A stretch of 64,000 nucleotides of DNA from JBDKLC01 sp040384865 (GCA_040384865.1 JAZKIM010000003.1:186001-250000), one strand, 5' to 3'; counted from the first letter of the stretch, positions 1 to 8,495 are shown. Numbers and translations are program-made. The notes: generated from the letters alone by a model not told the origin.

Positions 1-216
1 AGTATTACCGACAGAGTGTGAAATCTTATCAAAGGCTATAGCAGCAATAATGTCACCAACAACAAGGAACACATATATGAGTGTACCGAGCCAACCCTGC
101 CACGTAATAGGTACCCATCCCCAACCAAAACTTTTAGCTGCAAACCAGTATCCTTTTTGGCGCAGGTCTTCATAATCTTGCCTCAAAATTTCAATTGATT
201 CTTGTATTTGATTCAT
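1..216 (-). CDS. partial membrane protein (C-terminus outside window)
   Basis: Seventy-two codons are visible, starting with MNQIQESIEILRQDY. An amphipathic N-terminal helix is followed by an aromatic stretch with WGW and TWQGW motifs and then a hydrophobic segment (about residues 45-60). The reading frame runs off the window. The start is fixed by a TATAAT box (223-228 on the minus strand) six bases upstream of ATG, the leaderless pattern seen at many genes here. I do not recognise the family. Confidence 0.7.
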   Translation of the reverse strand, partial: MNQIQESIEILRQDYEDLRQKGYWFAAKSFGWGWVPITWQGWLGTLIYVFLVVGDIIAAIAFDKISHSVGNT

Positions 217-222
217 ATAAAT

Positions 223-228
223 ATTATA
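223..228 (-). promoter_or_regulatory. -10 box, leaderless promoter of the partial membrane protein
   Basis: TATAAT on the minus strand, followed by six bases and then ATG at 216. Transcription would start at or next to the start codon. Confidence 0.6.
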
Positions 229-254
229 TCACTATTAAAACTATAGAAATGACA

Positions 255-291
255 AAGCCCCGTCTTCCTCCACCGGAGGAAGACGGGGCTT
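255..291 (-). terminator. hairpin terminator
   Basis: A perfect 17-bp stem with loop ACC, rich in G/C, just downstream of the minus-strand gene ending at 306. The T tract after it is weak (TTTGTC). Confidence 0.75.
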
Positions 292-305
292 AGACTTTGA
301 GGTGG

Positions 306-530
306 TTACTTGTTTTCCTTTGCGATCATCCGAAAGATGCCAACGATGGCCAAGGTGCCAGAAAACGCTAACATCAAAAGAATGACGACAACGCCAAAGC
401 TTGTGCCGGCAAAATTTGACAAGGCACTGTCACCTTGTTCATTAAGCATTCGAGCAAAGATCAATACCATCGGCACCACAAGGAATGGTAGTGCAGCGAG
501 AATGAATGGATTTTTCAATAGTTCTTTCAT
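306..530 (-). CDS. small two-helix membrane protein
   Basis: A 74-aa protein beginning MKELLKNPFILAALPF. Two hydrophobic segments (about residues 8-27 and 45-66) flank a short loop rich in N/G/S, and the C-terminus is basic. An in-frame ATG lies 17 codons further upstream (581), but the helix starts right after the internal Met, so 530 is preferred. No family recognised. It is followed by a strong terminator, so it is the last gene of its unit. Confidence 0.6.
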   Translation of the reverse strand: MKELLKNPFILAALPFLVVPMVLIFARMLNEQGDSALSNFAGTSFGVVVILLMLAFSGTLAIVGIFRMIAKENK

Positions 531-602
531 TGGACTTGGAAGCAGACAGACCGGGGTTGAAGGTCTATACAAATTATACAATGCTACATAGCTAAATCAA
601 TC

Positions 603-2564
603 CTAACCTAAAATCCTCATAAGACGTATATCTTTGTATGATGCATTAGCTCCTGCTGCATGTTTAACTGGTGCTAGAGGAGACTTCCGAAAAACAGAAC
701 CATCATATTGATGGCTACCCAATTCCCCCGCCTCTTCAGCTAAATCAGGATATGCTTTTGAAAAAGCTTTTCTGATGGCCAGCTGCTTTTTAAATGAAAC
801 GGTATCTCTTAAATATCGAGCTATTTCCAAAAATTCTGGATCGGATTCAATAATCTTCTCGAGGTGATCAATGATGGTTTCTTCGTTAACACCACGATCT
901 TCAGCAATTGCTGCAAGCGTCTTACCTTCCTCGACAAGTACACGAGTTTGATCGAAGGTCGATAACTTATTTCTCTTTGCCTGTGCTGCTTTTCGCTCTC
1001 GTTCTGATGGTGCAATCTTATCTAAATATTCTTTTTGCAATCGTCTTTTTTCTTTTGATCCATTTTTGTCGATAACCTCCACTTCCCCTACCGCCCGTTC
1101 TGATGCCGCACGTAACTTTTCGTCAACAATTATGACTTCATCATGCACTCGAAGTGCCATATCGTTAAGACCAAGGATAGTAAGACCTCCGAGCGTACGC
1201 ACACGTGACAATGCCACATACCCCATCCCCTTTTCAAATGAACGTGACAAATCAACTTCAACAGCATCAAGGCTCATACCCTGACTTTTGTGGATGGTTA
1301 TAGCCCAAGCAAGGCGAAGTGGATATTGAATAATTTCAGCCTTTACCTTGCCGTCTTCTTCAATACTCCAATTAGTAAGTTGCACATTAATGAGTGTCCC
1401 GTCAGTCAGTTTGACTACCGGCCCATTGTTGCCAGCAGCCACGATAACACCAAGTGAACCGTTAACGTAACCTGCTTCAAAGTTGTTTTTTACAAACATA
1501 ACCTTGGCTCCAATTTTCAAACGTAAATGTTCTGGCGCGAGACAACTTTTCTTGAGCAAATCTACAAGAGCATCAACTCCACTGCTTTCCATGTAATATT
1601 CAAACTCTTCACCGGAAACACTTTCAAGTGCCTCGTCATTAAGTGAATCAACATCCATGTTGTGGGTAAACAATCGAGTCGGTGTAACATTGAATTTTTT
1701 AGCTGCTTCTTTAACTTCAAAATTAATTTCTTCACTCCCATCATCTAACGAAAGTTTTTTTACCCCGACAGCATCGTCGAGCTCTTCAAAAAAACCTTCG
1801 ATCTGTTCAACTTTTATTTCCTCACCGTCCTCTTCTGCCAAATCGATGACTGTTTCAAAATCACTGCTAAATTCCTCGCCTAGCGGCTCGCCATCTATGG
1901 TCGGCTGAGTTGGTGGTCGACCATCTGGACCAAGGCCCTTTTTGAAAGTAACGCGTAAACGATCAATGGTATCTTCCGACACTTGATTATTTCGAATGTC
2001 ATTCAATATACGTAATGACTCATCATCTGTTTGACGGTGTTGTTCTTCAAGATAGCAAGTCTTAAAACCGGCAACACGCCACACGTCGGAATGATAGATG
2101 AATTTTGAAGGAGACTCACCGCGACGAGAAATAGGCGGTAACTGAAAGAAGTCTCCGCAAAGTACCACCTGAATTCCTCCAAACGGAAGATGAGTCTTTT
2201 TAAAAGAACGGAGAATTTGATCGACAATATCGAGACGAAAATGATGAAGCATCGACACTTCATCAATGATAAGTACTTTTACTCGTTCCATTCTCTTAAA
2301 CAAATGCGGTTTATCGATGAGATTTGAAATATCACGTTCAGTCATTCGGTCCTTAATACCCATTCCGGTCCATGAATGAATAGTGACGCCCCCCATATGA
2401 GTTGCCGCGATACCAGTTGAGGCTGTAACTCCCACCTCGACACCGGCCTCCTTGAGATACTTAATATATTGATTCAACACATATGTCTTTCCACTTCCAG
2501 CAGCACCGGTTAAATAGACATTATAGCCAAGCTTAAGAATATCGAGGGCGGTTTCCTGAGTCAT
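603..2564 (-). CDS. PIF1/RecD-like DNA helicase
   Basis: A 653-aa superfamily 1 helicase of the PIF1 type. Walker A is GAAGSGKT near residue 20-27, motif II is LIIDEVSML near residue 100, followed by GDFFQLPP (motif III region) and EEQHRQ. The late motifs are ITIHKSQGMSLD and GYVALSRVRT near residue 430-465, typical of PIF1/RecD C-terminal domains. The C-terminal part carries a helix-turn-helix-like stretch (FDQTRVLVEEGKTLAAIAE) resembling the extension seen in many bacterial PIF1-like proteins. Expected role: ATP-driven 5'-3' unwinding in DNA replication or repair. Start: TATAAT lies nine bases before ATG. Confidence 0.92.
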   Translation of the reverse strand: MTQETALDILKLGYNVYLTGAAGSGKTYVLNQYIKYLKEAGVEVGVTASTGIAATHMGGVTIHSWTGMGIKDRMTERDISNLIDKPHLFKRMERVKVLIIDEVSMLHHFRLDIVDQILRSFKKTHLPFGGIQVVLCGDFFQLPPISRRGESPSKFIYHSDVWRVAGFKTCYLEEQHRQTDDESLRILNDIRNNQVSEDTIDRLRVTFKKGLGPDGRPPTQPTIDGEPLGEEFSSDFETVIDLAEEDGEEIKVEQIEGFFEELDDAVGVKKLSLDDGSEEINFEVKEAAKKFNVTPTRLFTHNMDVDSLNDEALESVSGEEFEYYMESSGVDALVDLLKKSCLAPEHLRLKIGAKVMFVKNNFEAGYVNGSLGVIVAAGNNGPVVKLTDGTLINVQLTNWSIEEDGKVKAEIIQYPLRLAWAITIHKSQGMSLDAVEVDLSRSFEKGMGYVALSRVRTLGGLTILGLNDMALRVHDEVIIVDEKLRAASERAVGEVEVIDKNGSKEKRRLQKEYLDKIAPSERERKAAQAKRNKLSTFDQTRVLVEEGKTLAAIAEDRGVNEETIIDHLEKIIESDPEFLEIARYLRDTVSFKKQLAIRKAFSKAYPDLAEEAGELGSHQYDGSVFRKSPLAPVKHAAGANASYKDIRLMRILG

Positions 2565-2599
2565 ATGAGCGACATTATATCATTCCAGCAGGCTTATTT

Positions 2600-3727
2600 T
2601 TATTTCACATCCATCTGCAACACAGGAGAACTATCTACATCAACTATCTCAAATTTCACTCTACCAATCTTTTGTCCGCGAGTAGTTTCAACATCTACGC
2701 GCCATGAGCCGGGGAAAACAGTAGATTTAGTAGAGAAGGTGCGGAAGCCATCTTCTCGTCCGCCGATCAATCGCAGGTTAATTATAGTCGCCGTTATCCA
2801 CCGTCGATCTCCGTCGTCATAATACTGCCACCGATGTACGATATCTGTATCCAACTCAGTTGGAGAAAATATAGCACTCCAAACATATACCGGGTCTCCC
2901 TCTACCATATGATATGGTTCAAAGGCATAGAAGAATTCATACCAACGATGAAACTCACTAGCGAGCACATATGTACCATCAGTATTTTTTGATATTTGAT
3001 GATAAACGCCAGCGTCCTTAAGTGATAGCGGAATAGGTGGAATCAGATTAGTGAAGTACAGGATGTTCATGATGAGTACAATGCCGCCAATAGAAGCATA
3101 CAAGATTCGTCGACTCTTTCGGAACTGCTCACCAGTAAAATATCGCAGGACGAGCAAAAATAAAAATAATACAACAATACTAATCCCTGTACTCAACAAA
3201 AAAACATCGGCACCAATGCGATGCAGTAATACTGGAACAAAGTAGATCGCAAAACTGTAAATTGCCAAGAACAGTACACTGATCTGAAAACTCAATCGGG
3301 CGTAATGACGACGAAGACGTTCATTCGCCAAGAATGTAACGACCAGGAGAAGCAGAAATGGCCAAGCCACGGAAAGCGTAGCGCTGCGGAAATAAAAAAC
3401 AAGGAATGTTGAAAATAAACCTCCAAAAGCAAATTGAATGAGAAAGGTCATCCAGAAGTGTAGATCCGGTCTCTCGCTGGTTTGAGGTTGGTCACTCACA
3501 TTCTCATCAACTTCCCCCCGCGGGGTTTCTTTAGCAAAGATATTTATGATTACAATACCCGTCGCCGCCAACAACAAGTGAATACCGATGAACAGATTCT
3601 CAATGAATCTGTCTACTTGAGTAAGGGTAAATATAGTAAAAATAAAACCTGAGAAAAGCGATACGGACGACAATAGCCGTTCATATTTTATGTAGAGACT
3701 AGTGACGTGAGTAAGAACTTGCTTCAT
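2600..3727 (-). CDS. multi-pass membrane protein with C-terminal DUF2914-like domain
   Basis: 375 aa. About seven hydrophobic helices fill the first ~235 residues. The soluble C-terminus holds a pattern typical of DUF2914: HRWQYYDDGDRRWI, GGREDGF and PGSWRVDVET followed by GQ.IG..KF.I. The function of DUF2914 is not known; the domain is expected outside the membrane. It sits 12 bases downstream of the membrane-anchored protein ending at 3740 and is probably cotranscribed with it. Confidence 0.75.
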   Translation of the reverse strand: MKQVLTHVTSLYIKYERLLSSVSLFSGFIFTIFTLTQVDRFIENLFIGIHLLLAATGIVIINIFAKETPRGEVDENVSDQPQTSERPDLHFWMTFLIQFAFGGLFSTFLVFYFRSATLSVAWPFLLLLVVTFLANERLRRHYARLSFQISVLFLAIYSFAIYFVPVLLHRIGADVFLLSTGISIVVLFLFLLVLRYFTGEQFRKSRRILYASIGGIVLIMNILYFTNLIPPIPLSLKDAGVYHQISKNTDGTYVLASEFHRWYEFFYAFEPYHMVEGDPVYVWSAIFSPTELDTDIVHRWQYYDDGDRRWITATIINLRLIGGREDGFRTFSTKSTVFPGSWRVDVETTRGQKIGRVKFEIVDVDSSPVLQMDVK

Positions 3728-3739
3728 TTGCCGATAAAT

Positions 3740-4372
3740 TTACTTCTTTATCTGCAAGTTAATACCGCTATTTATCATAGTTGAGATATCGTATATCTTA
3801 ACATCCGTAGGCACAGTAAACTTACTGACATCTTTACTCCACGGCATACATTTGTACGAAATGTTTTGGTCAAGATCTACCTGCGCGCTATTGTTTCCAG
3901 CTGTAGTCACTGAACTCAAGCTCATCATCGCTCCCCGCTTTCCAGTCCATGCCGTGACGGTATCCCCCTCTCGAATTATATGAGCACTCGTTGTTGAGGA
4001 AGCTCCTCCTGACATGGTGAAATCTCCACGCATACTGTTACCTGAAATAAAGACAGCTCCTTCAGTTTTTATTATGCCCTTTGCAGTTGTCGTGCTAAAT
4101 GAAACTGAACACTCGAGATCACGACCAGCACTCAACAGACTACGAATACTTCCGTTGGTAAATACTCCCACTTCTACACCCGCTGAAATGTTTGCGTTAG
4201 TTGTCGATTTGCCTTCCACAGACACACTGGTGGTTGCTTGTTCGTTATTTTCACGGGCAACCTCTAACGCTTTCTTTGACGAATAATATACACCACCACC
4301 CAAAGCTACAACCAGTGCCACAAGAATAATGACCCCTAAGAAACCGAAACCTGAATTTTTTGTTATAGGCAT
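3740..4372 (-). CDS. membrane-anchored extracytoplasmic protein
   Basis: 210 aa. The N-terminus (GFGFLGVIILVALVVALGG) is a single hydrophobic anchor, somewhat like a pilin start but without the canonical Glu at +5. The rest is polar, rich in Ser/Thr, with two well-spaced Cys (ECSVSF and YKCMPW) that could form a disulfide. No family recognised. First gene of a probable two-gene operon with the DUF2914 protein; a TAATAT box lies nine bases before ATG. Confidence 0.6.
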   Translation of the reverse strand: MPITKNSGFGFLGVIILVALVVALGGGVYYSSKKALEVARENNEQATTSVSVEGKSTTNANISAGVEVGVFTNGSIRSLLSAGRDLECSVSFSTTTAKGIIKTEGAVFISGNSMRGDFTMSGGASSTTSAHIIREGDTVTAWTGKRGAMMSLSSVTTAGNNSAQVDLDQNISYKCMPWSKDVSKFTVPTDVKIYDISTMINSGINLQIKK

Positions 4373-4451
4373 AATAATAAAATATTAGCTGATATACCTC
4401 CATTATATACCTCATTAGCATAAACTTAATATGAATACCTTCACACACACA

Positions 4452-4493
4452 AAACCCGCCATCATATTCCTTTCGAAAAATAATGGCGGGTTT
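4452..4493 (-). terminator. hairpin with GGCGGGTTTT tail
   Basis: An 11-bp stem (AAACCCGCCAT with ATGGCGGGTTT). On the minus strand it ends in TTTTGTGTG, the same tail style as the accessory-region terminators, yet no minus-strand gene lies directly upstream. Confidence 0.55.
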
Positions 4494-4593
4494 ACCCACT
4501 TTGACCAGACTCGCCCCCCTCAAACCAACCTGTTAGTGCTATGGACAATAACCAAATTTTGTATTATCGTATTCAGGAATCAGTTCTTTACAT

Positions 4594-4650
4594 TTTAAAC
4601 ATGGCTATCAGTAGCTTTCGCTTCCGAGGCTTTTGATAGCCATGTTTAAA
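4594..4650 (+). repeat. 17-bp perfect inverted repeat over a start codon
   Basis: TTTAAACATGGCTATCA (4594-4610) is repeated in reverse complement at 4634-4650 with a 23-base loop. The right arm contains the ATG (4642) of the secreted protein. If transcribed from upstream, the start codon would be buried in the stem. Confidence 0.85.
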
Positions 4651-5313
4651 ACACAAAAACGCAACGCTGGGGCTGCCGCATTACTGCTGGCAGCCATCAC
4701 CCTCCTCGCCGTCACGGCTCAATGTGCCGACGAGAAGATCAAAAAAAACCTCAACAACCCTCCTACCGATGCTGCGGAAATTTTCCACCGCATCACCGAA
4801 CTCCCAGGGGACTACGTCATCCAACAAGCGACGAAGCAAATCTCCCTTGGGGAAATCGGCATCGAAACCATCTTGGAGATCGGTGACTTCCAATACACCA
4901 TCTGGGTGTGGGAATGGAGAAACCACAACGGCGTCCTGGTTCCATGGGCTCGGGTCTTCATTCGTCCTTTGAACCCAAAAAACAAGGAGGCTCCTCAAAT
5001 GTTTGCAGATGCCTACCTCGACGGGTACGTCGACGCCTCTGCACCGCAAGACGGTCCAGCCACTCCTGAGTTCTTCGGAGCTCTCGACTACACTCCAGAA
5101 ATGAGGGAAACTCTTGGCTACTCGTTTCCCGAGACGCCAATGAACGAGCGGCAAGCGGCCAGGGAAAGTTGGCAACCGAAGTACAACAAAGTTCTGCTGG
5201 AGCTCAAGAAGAAGCTCCAGCAGCTGAAGGACAACCCGCCAAAAAAGAAACCCGACACGTCGATAAAGCCAATTGACGTCTCGGGACCGAGGGTCATCCT
5301 CACCCAACACTAG
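4642..5313 (+). CDS. secreted protein of unknown function, GC-rich cassette
   Basis: 223 aa from ATG 4642 (MFKTQKRNAGAAALLL); a TTG three codons upstream is also possible. A Sec signal peptide of about 27 residues is followed by a soluble domain rich in aromatic residues (YTIWVWEWRN near residue 80) and a Lys/Pro-rich, coiled C-terminus. Codon use is clearly more GC-rich than the flanking native genes. First of three close plus-strand genes, but with its own terminator. Not recognised. Confidence 0.7.
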   Translation: MFKTQKRNAGAAALLLAAITLLAVTAQCADEKIKKNLNNPPTDAAEIFHRITELPGDYVIQQATKQISLGEIGIETILEIGDFQYTIWVWEWRNHNGVLVPWARVFIRPLNPKNKEAPQMFADAYLDGYVDASAPQDGPATPEFFGALDYTPEMRETLGYSFPETPMNERQAARESWQPKYNKVLLELKKKLQQLKDNPPKKKPDTSIKPIDVSGPRVILTQH

Positions 5314-5337
5314 AAAGGCTTGAAATCGTTTTTCGCC

Positions 5338-5377
5338 ACTGCCCGCCCCAGACTCACCATCTGGAGCGGGCAGTTTT
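5338..5377 (+). terminator. terminator of the secreted-protein gene
   Basis: A 15-bp GC-rich stem (ACTGCCCGC... with ...GCGGGCAGT) followed by TTTT. Confidence 0.85.
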
Positions 5378-5428
5378 CATTAAACATAATAGACACTTCA
5401 TGGAAGATGGTATACCCTATCCAGCAGA

Positions 5429-5602
5429 ATGATTATAAACCCACTTCAGACGTACTCCATCAACACGGTGGAACTCACCCAAGAGCTGGTCCGCTGGACC
5501 AATACACCGGCTGCAGAAACGCCGATGTTGATCGTGCTGTGCATCATTTGCATGGCGGGAATCCTTGCCACCACGGCCTGGCTTCAGAAATTCCAACCTT
5601 AA
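5429..5602 (+). CDS. 57-aa single-pass membrane peptide
   Basis: An open frame of 57 codons starting MIINPLQTYSINTVELTQEL. It has an amphipathic N-terminus and one clear transmembrane helix (MLIVLCIICMAGILATTAWL, about residues 33-52). Composition matches the neighbouring GC-rich genes. The stop lies 16 bases before the methyltransferase start, so the two are likely cotranscribed. Function unknown. Confidence 0.55.
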   Translation: MIINPLQTYSINTVELTQELVRWTNTPAAETPMLIVLCIICMAGILATTAWLQKFQP

Positions 5603-5618
5603 CCAAGATCTTTCACAC

Positions 5619-6294
5619 ATGAAAACTCAAGACCCAGAGGCCCTTCTCCGGCGTCAGATTCGTAAGAGCCTTTTGCTGACGCTCAGTCACCAGCTGCTCC
5701 ATGTATATCATCGAATGGCCATCCACTTCATCAACATTGGTGGAAGTTTCGGAGATCGTGTCCTCGACATTGGCTGCGGCATCGGCCTCTTCACCCTTCA
5801 GTTCATCGAAGAATTCGAGCCCCGCCAATGCTATTACGCGGGGATCGACATNNNNNNNNNNTTGCGATTTGGAGGGACCTGGCCAACTCAGTGGTCGTTA
5901 CTCCAACGACAACGGAACCGTACAAATCGGAAGGGGTAGCATCACAAAGATCCCTTCACCAGACCACTCCTTCGAAATGGTCGTGTGCATCATGGTGTTC
6001 CACCACATTGACCCGAAACTGTACGTGGAAGCTTTGCAAGAAATCGCCCGCGTCCTTATGCCAAAAGGCAAACTTCTGGTCATCGACCACGGTCAACCCA
6101 CCCGCTGGTATGGATGGTTGTGGTGGTTGATGTTTTCAAGGCACCGCTTCTCCCGAAACTGCACCGACAAGGTGATCAAGGCGGCAGGAAAAGCCGGGTT
6201 TAAGCGCGTACGCTTATGGGGAACCACGTTCGGCTGGACCCATGCCTACATCTTCTCAATGGATAACAAGGAGCCGATGTGGGACAAACTCTAG
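5619..6294 (+). CDS. class I SAM-dependent methyltransferase, interrupted by an assembly gap
   Basis: The N-terminal part (MKTQDPEALLRRQ...) carries the SAM-binding motif VLDIGCGIGLFT. The C-terminal part, in a different frame after the ten N, carries VVCIMVFHHIDP and IARVLMPKGKLLVIDHG, which are motifs IV and V/VI of the UbiE-like family. The frame change falls exactly at the N run, so it reflects an unknown gap length rather than a demonstrated frameshift. GC-rich like the two genes before it. Substrate unknown. Confidence 0.8.
5852..5861. other. assembly gap (10 N)
   Basis: Ten undetermined bases inside the methyltransferase; the true length is unknown. Confidence 0.99.
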
Positions 6295-6309
6295 TCTGTC
6301 ATCTACGCA

Positions 6310-6345
6310 AAGCGCCCCGTCGATAGAATCGACGGGGCGCTTTTA
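6310..6345 (+). terminator. terminator of the methyltransferase
   Basis: Perfect 15-bp stem (AAGCGCCCCGTCGAT, loop AGA) followed by TTTTACTTTT. Confidence 0.9.
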
Positions 6346-6380
6346 CTTTTCCAACTAAGATTTAGTCAGTGACTTCTAGA

Positions 6381-7007
6381 TTATTTTTCAGCTAAAATGA
6401 GGGCAGCCTTGGCAACAACGTCAGCTTTAGCTGCGGCAGTCTTACCCCAACAAGGAGAAGATGAACTCCACGGCTGTGTGCCCTGTTCAGTATATAAGAG
6501 TCGTCCATAAGCGAGGTTTCCCTCAACAGTGTAGATGTCATATCCGAGTTTCTTGGCACGACTGAGGTGATAATGCTCATTGATTTGCATCACTCCAACG
6601 TCTTTATTGTTTACCTTTCCACGAAAGGTACTACCATCTTTATCATACTGTCGGTAATGGGACTCGCATCTTGAGACTTCCGCCATAACGGGAATATCAG
6701 AGAAGTAGGCCCGAACCTTTGCCTCGATGCCGGCATTGGTAGGGATCGTCGAGCTAGCTATTCCTGTTGTAGAAGTAGCAATCTCAGCGGTCTGGGATTT
6801 AGCGATTTCCTGTTTTGAAACTGTGTCCGTAGAAACAGAAGTCCCGTTAGACATCATTCCTGAAACAAGCATCGCTAAACCGAAGGTCAATGGTAAAATA
6901 AGCCGTTTTTTATCTAGTAATGTGCCTGTCCATTTCGGTAAATTTAAGCACTTGCACTTAACTAAAAAAGCACATTGCTGTGCTTCTTCATGTGTATATA
7001 CTAGCAC
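6381..7007 (-). CDS. secreted lysozyme/transglycosylase-like protein, uncertain start
   Basis: The frame is open from 7007 (GTG). A hydrophobic export segment (RLILPLTFGLAMLVSG) precedes a Ser/Thr linker and a domain with SRCESHYRQ, GVMQINEHYH, AYGRLLY and PWSSSSPCW. This matches the lysozyme-like transglycosylase fold, with Glu of CESH as the probable catalytic acid and two Cys for a disulfide. It should act on peptidoglycan outside the membrane. The best promoter puts the start at ATG 6991 in another frame, which would need a shift in the A6 run at 6964-6969 (see findings). Confidence 0.75.
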   Translation of the reverse strand: MLVYTHEEAQQCAFLVKCKCLNLPKWTGTLLDKKRLILPLTFGLAMLVSGMMSNGTSVSTDTVSKQEIAKSQTAEIATSTTGIASSTIPTNAGIEAKVRAYFSDIPVMAEVSRCESHYRQYDKDGSTFRGKVNNKDVGVMQINEHYHLSRAKKLGYDIYTVEGNLAYGRLLYTEQGTQPWSSSSPCWGKTAAAKADVVAKAALILAEK

Positions 7008-7026
7008 CTTTCAGACCGTCTGTCAA
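6998..7026 (-). promoter_or_regulatory. consensus promoter TTGACA-N17-TAGTAT
   Basis: On the minus strand: -35 TTGACA (7021-7026), 17-base spacer, -10 TAGTAT (6998-7003). An ATG at 6991 follows after six bases, so the transcript would be leaderless. Confidence 0.7.
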
Positions 7027-7145
7027 TAAAATAGAGCGAAAAATGACCTGCCTAAATACAATAATATGGCTCAATAAAGCCGTATATTCTACACCATAGG
7101 CTTTACATTTAAGCAAACATATAGTACTATATTCGACACCCCGAT

Positions 7146-7409
7146 TCACTTTTTTTGAGTTTTGTGACTTTGTCCCTTTTTAGGAACTTTCAGGCGCTCG
7201 ATGGGTGGACTTGAAGTGGCTTGAAGGCCCTCTAACACCTCATCTGAACATTCAATAACGATCGGTGCGGGTTCATTTACCCTCCCCCAAAGTATACCGA
7301 GTCCTATTGAACTACTTATCCCGAGCGCCGCTGCTAAAGGTACCAGCCAGCGGGATATGTGCGAAAATGCTTGACTATTGATATTTTTATCCTCTTCGGC
7401 TATACTCAT
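7146..7409 (-). CDS. small membrane-anchored protein
   Basis: 87 aa with one transmembrane helix (about residues 22-42, WLVPLAAALGISSSIGLGIL), then an acidic segment (ECSDEVLEGL) and a strongly basic tail (VPKKGQSHKTQKK). Divergent from rpmA. No family recognised. Confidence 0.6.
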   Translation of the reverse strand: MSIAEEDKNINSQAFSHISRWLVPLAAALGISSSIGLGILWGRVNEPAPIVIECSDEVLEGLQATSSPPIERLKVPKKGQSHKTQKK

Positions 7410-7479
7410 GGAACTTAATCGTACAGATTTAGCCTCAAGGGGCGATAAAATTTAAGTAAAGATTTAATTAATAAACACC

Positions 7480-7752
7480 ATGGCAACCAAAAAAGCCGGC
7501 GGTACAGCTAAAAACCTCACAGACTCACAGCCAAAGTTTCTTGGTGTGAAGCTCTATGCTGGTGAAAAGGCTTCAACTGGCGCAATCATCGTTCGACAGC
7601 GTGGTACCAAAATCATGGCCGGCAAGAATGTCGGCACTGGTAAAGACCACACCCTCTTTGCTCTCAAAGACGGTGTTGTTGAGTTCGGTACAAAACGAAA
7701 GACACATTTCGATGACAAAGTCGTCGTAAAGCGAGTCGTTCACGTAAAGTAG
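7480..7752 (+). CDS. rpmA: 50S ribosomal protein L27
   Basis: 90 aa, full length for L27. It begins MATKKAGGTAKNL and shows the conserved GVKLYAGE, I.VRQRGTK..AG.NVG.GKDHTLFAL and G.V.F core. L27 sits at the peptidyl-transferase centre of the large subunit. No SD sequence is visible; a TAAAAT box lies about 28 bases before ATG. The gene is alone, with its partner rplU found separately at 15.5 kb. Confidence 0.97.
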   Translation: MATKKAGGTAKNLTDSQPKFLGVKLYAGEKASTGAIIVRQRGTKIMAGKNVGTGKDHTLFALKDGVVEFGTKRKTHFDDKVVVKRVVHVK

Positions 7753-7760
7753 GGGGCGGT

Positions 7761-7800
7761 AAGAAAAGAGCCTTCTCAGATTTGAGAAGGCTCTTTTCTT
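7761..7800 (+). terminator. rpmA terminator
   Basis: A perfect 18-bp stem (7761-7778 with 7783-7800) ending in CTCTTTTCTT, immediately after rpmA. Symmetric enough to serve both strands. Confidence 0.9.
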
Positions 7801-7828
7801 TATATATCCACAAATGACATTGATGATT

Positions 7829-8044
7829 CTAAAAACCTAGAGTAGGATGTGCATAGGCGTGTAGGCGAGTGCTGGGGGAAACAGCAACTTCGGTTGATGG
7901 AACGACCCCCGAAACGAGGCTGGCCAGTTTACGCCATTTAGGAACAGCCGTTCCACTCGTTTCGGGGGCGACAACCCTCCTCCCACAATCAATCAGCTCT
8001 TTTGCTTTCTTTATGACGACGTCCCTCCAGGATGTCGTTTTCAT
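7829..8044 (-). CDS. possible 71-aa protein downstream of rplI
   Basis: An open frame starting MKTTSWRDVVIKKAKELID, four bases after the rplI stop with a weak AGTAGGTAA just upstream. It is more GC-rich than rplI. It contains a long inverted repeat (7906-7968), so the region could equally be a structured 3' UTR. No homology recognised. Tentative. Confidence 0.35.
   Translation of the reverse strand: MKTTSWRDVVIKKAKELIDCGRRVVAPETSGTAVPKWRKLASLVSGVVPSTEVAVSPSTRLHAYAHPTLGF
7906..7968 (-). repeat. inverted repeat downstream of rplI
   Basis: CCCCCGAAACGAG (7906-7918) pairs with CTCGTTTCGGGGG (7956-7968). An adjacent GGCTG/CAGCC pair can extend the stem past a small bulge. Confidence 0.75.
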
Positions 8045-8048
8045 TTAC

Positions 8049-8495
8049 CTACTCTAAAGCTTTTATAACCACAGTAAACTCAACAGTCTTGTCTTGTACT
8101 TTTACCTCTACTTTATGTTCCCCTACTTCTTTAATAGGTTTGTCGAGAACAATGTACTGGGGGTCAATATCTAGTCGAGTCTGCTCCTTGAGAGCTGGAA
8201 CGAGCTCTTCCTTGTGAATACCGGCAAAAAGATGTCCCTTTTCATTTGCTTTACCAATGATTTCAAATTTAACACCTCCGATATCTTTAAGATTCTTCAT
8301 AAGAAGATCTTCCCTAACTTTCTGGTCTGCAGCTTCTTCACTCTTAAACTTTTCAGCCCGAACTATTGCTTTTGGAGTCGCATTTTCAGCCAATCCTCGA
8401 GGAAGGAGTGAATTCATAGCGAAGCCGTCGGCGACGTCTACAATCTGAAATTTTTTACCAACTTTCTGAACGTCTTTAAGAAGAATTACTTTCAT
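8049..8495 (-). CDS. rplI: 50S ribosomal protein L9
   Basis: 148 aa, full length. The N-terminal domain shows MKVILLKDVQKVGKKFQIVDV and N.LLPRGLA; the long connecting helix and C-terminal domain (GHLFAGIHKEEL near residue 87) follow. Binds 23S rRNA at the L1 stalk base. No SD sequence and no close -10 box, so the start rests on homology. Confidence 0.96.
   Translation of the reverse strand: MKVILLKDVQKVGKKFQIVDVADGFAMNSLLPRGLAENATPKAIVRAEKFKSEEAADQKVREDLLMKNLKDIGGVKFEIIGKANEKGHLFAGIHKEELVPALKEQTRLDIDPQYIVLDKPIKEVGEHKVEVKVQDKTVEFTVVIKALE

Noticed and set aside
4681..5310. Long antisense open frame opposite the secreted protein (209 codons, minus strand)
   Set aside because: It mirrors a GC-rich gene, has no signal or domain, and the plus-strand gene has a signal peptide and terminator.
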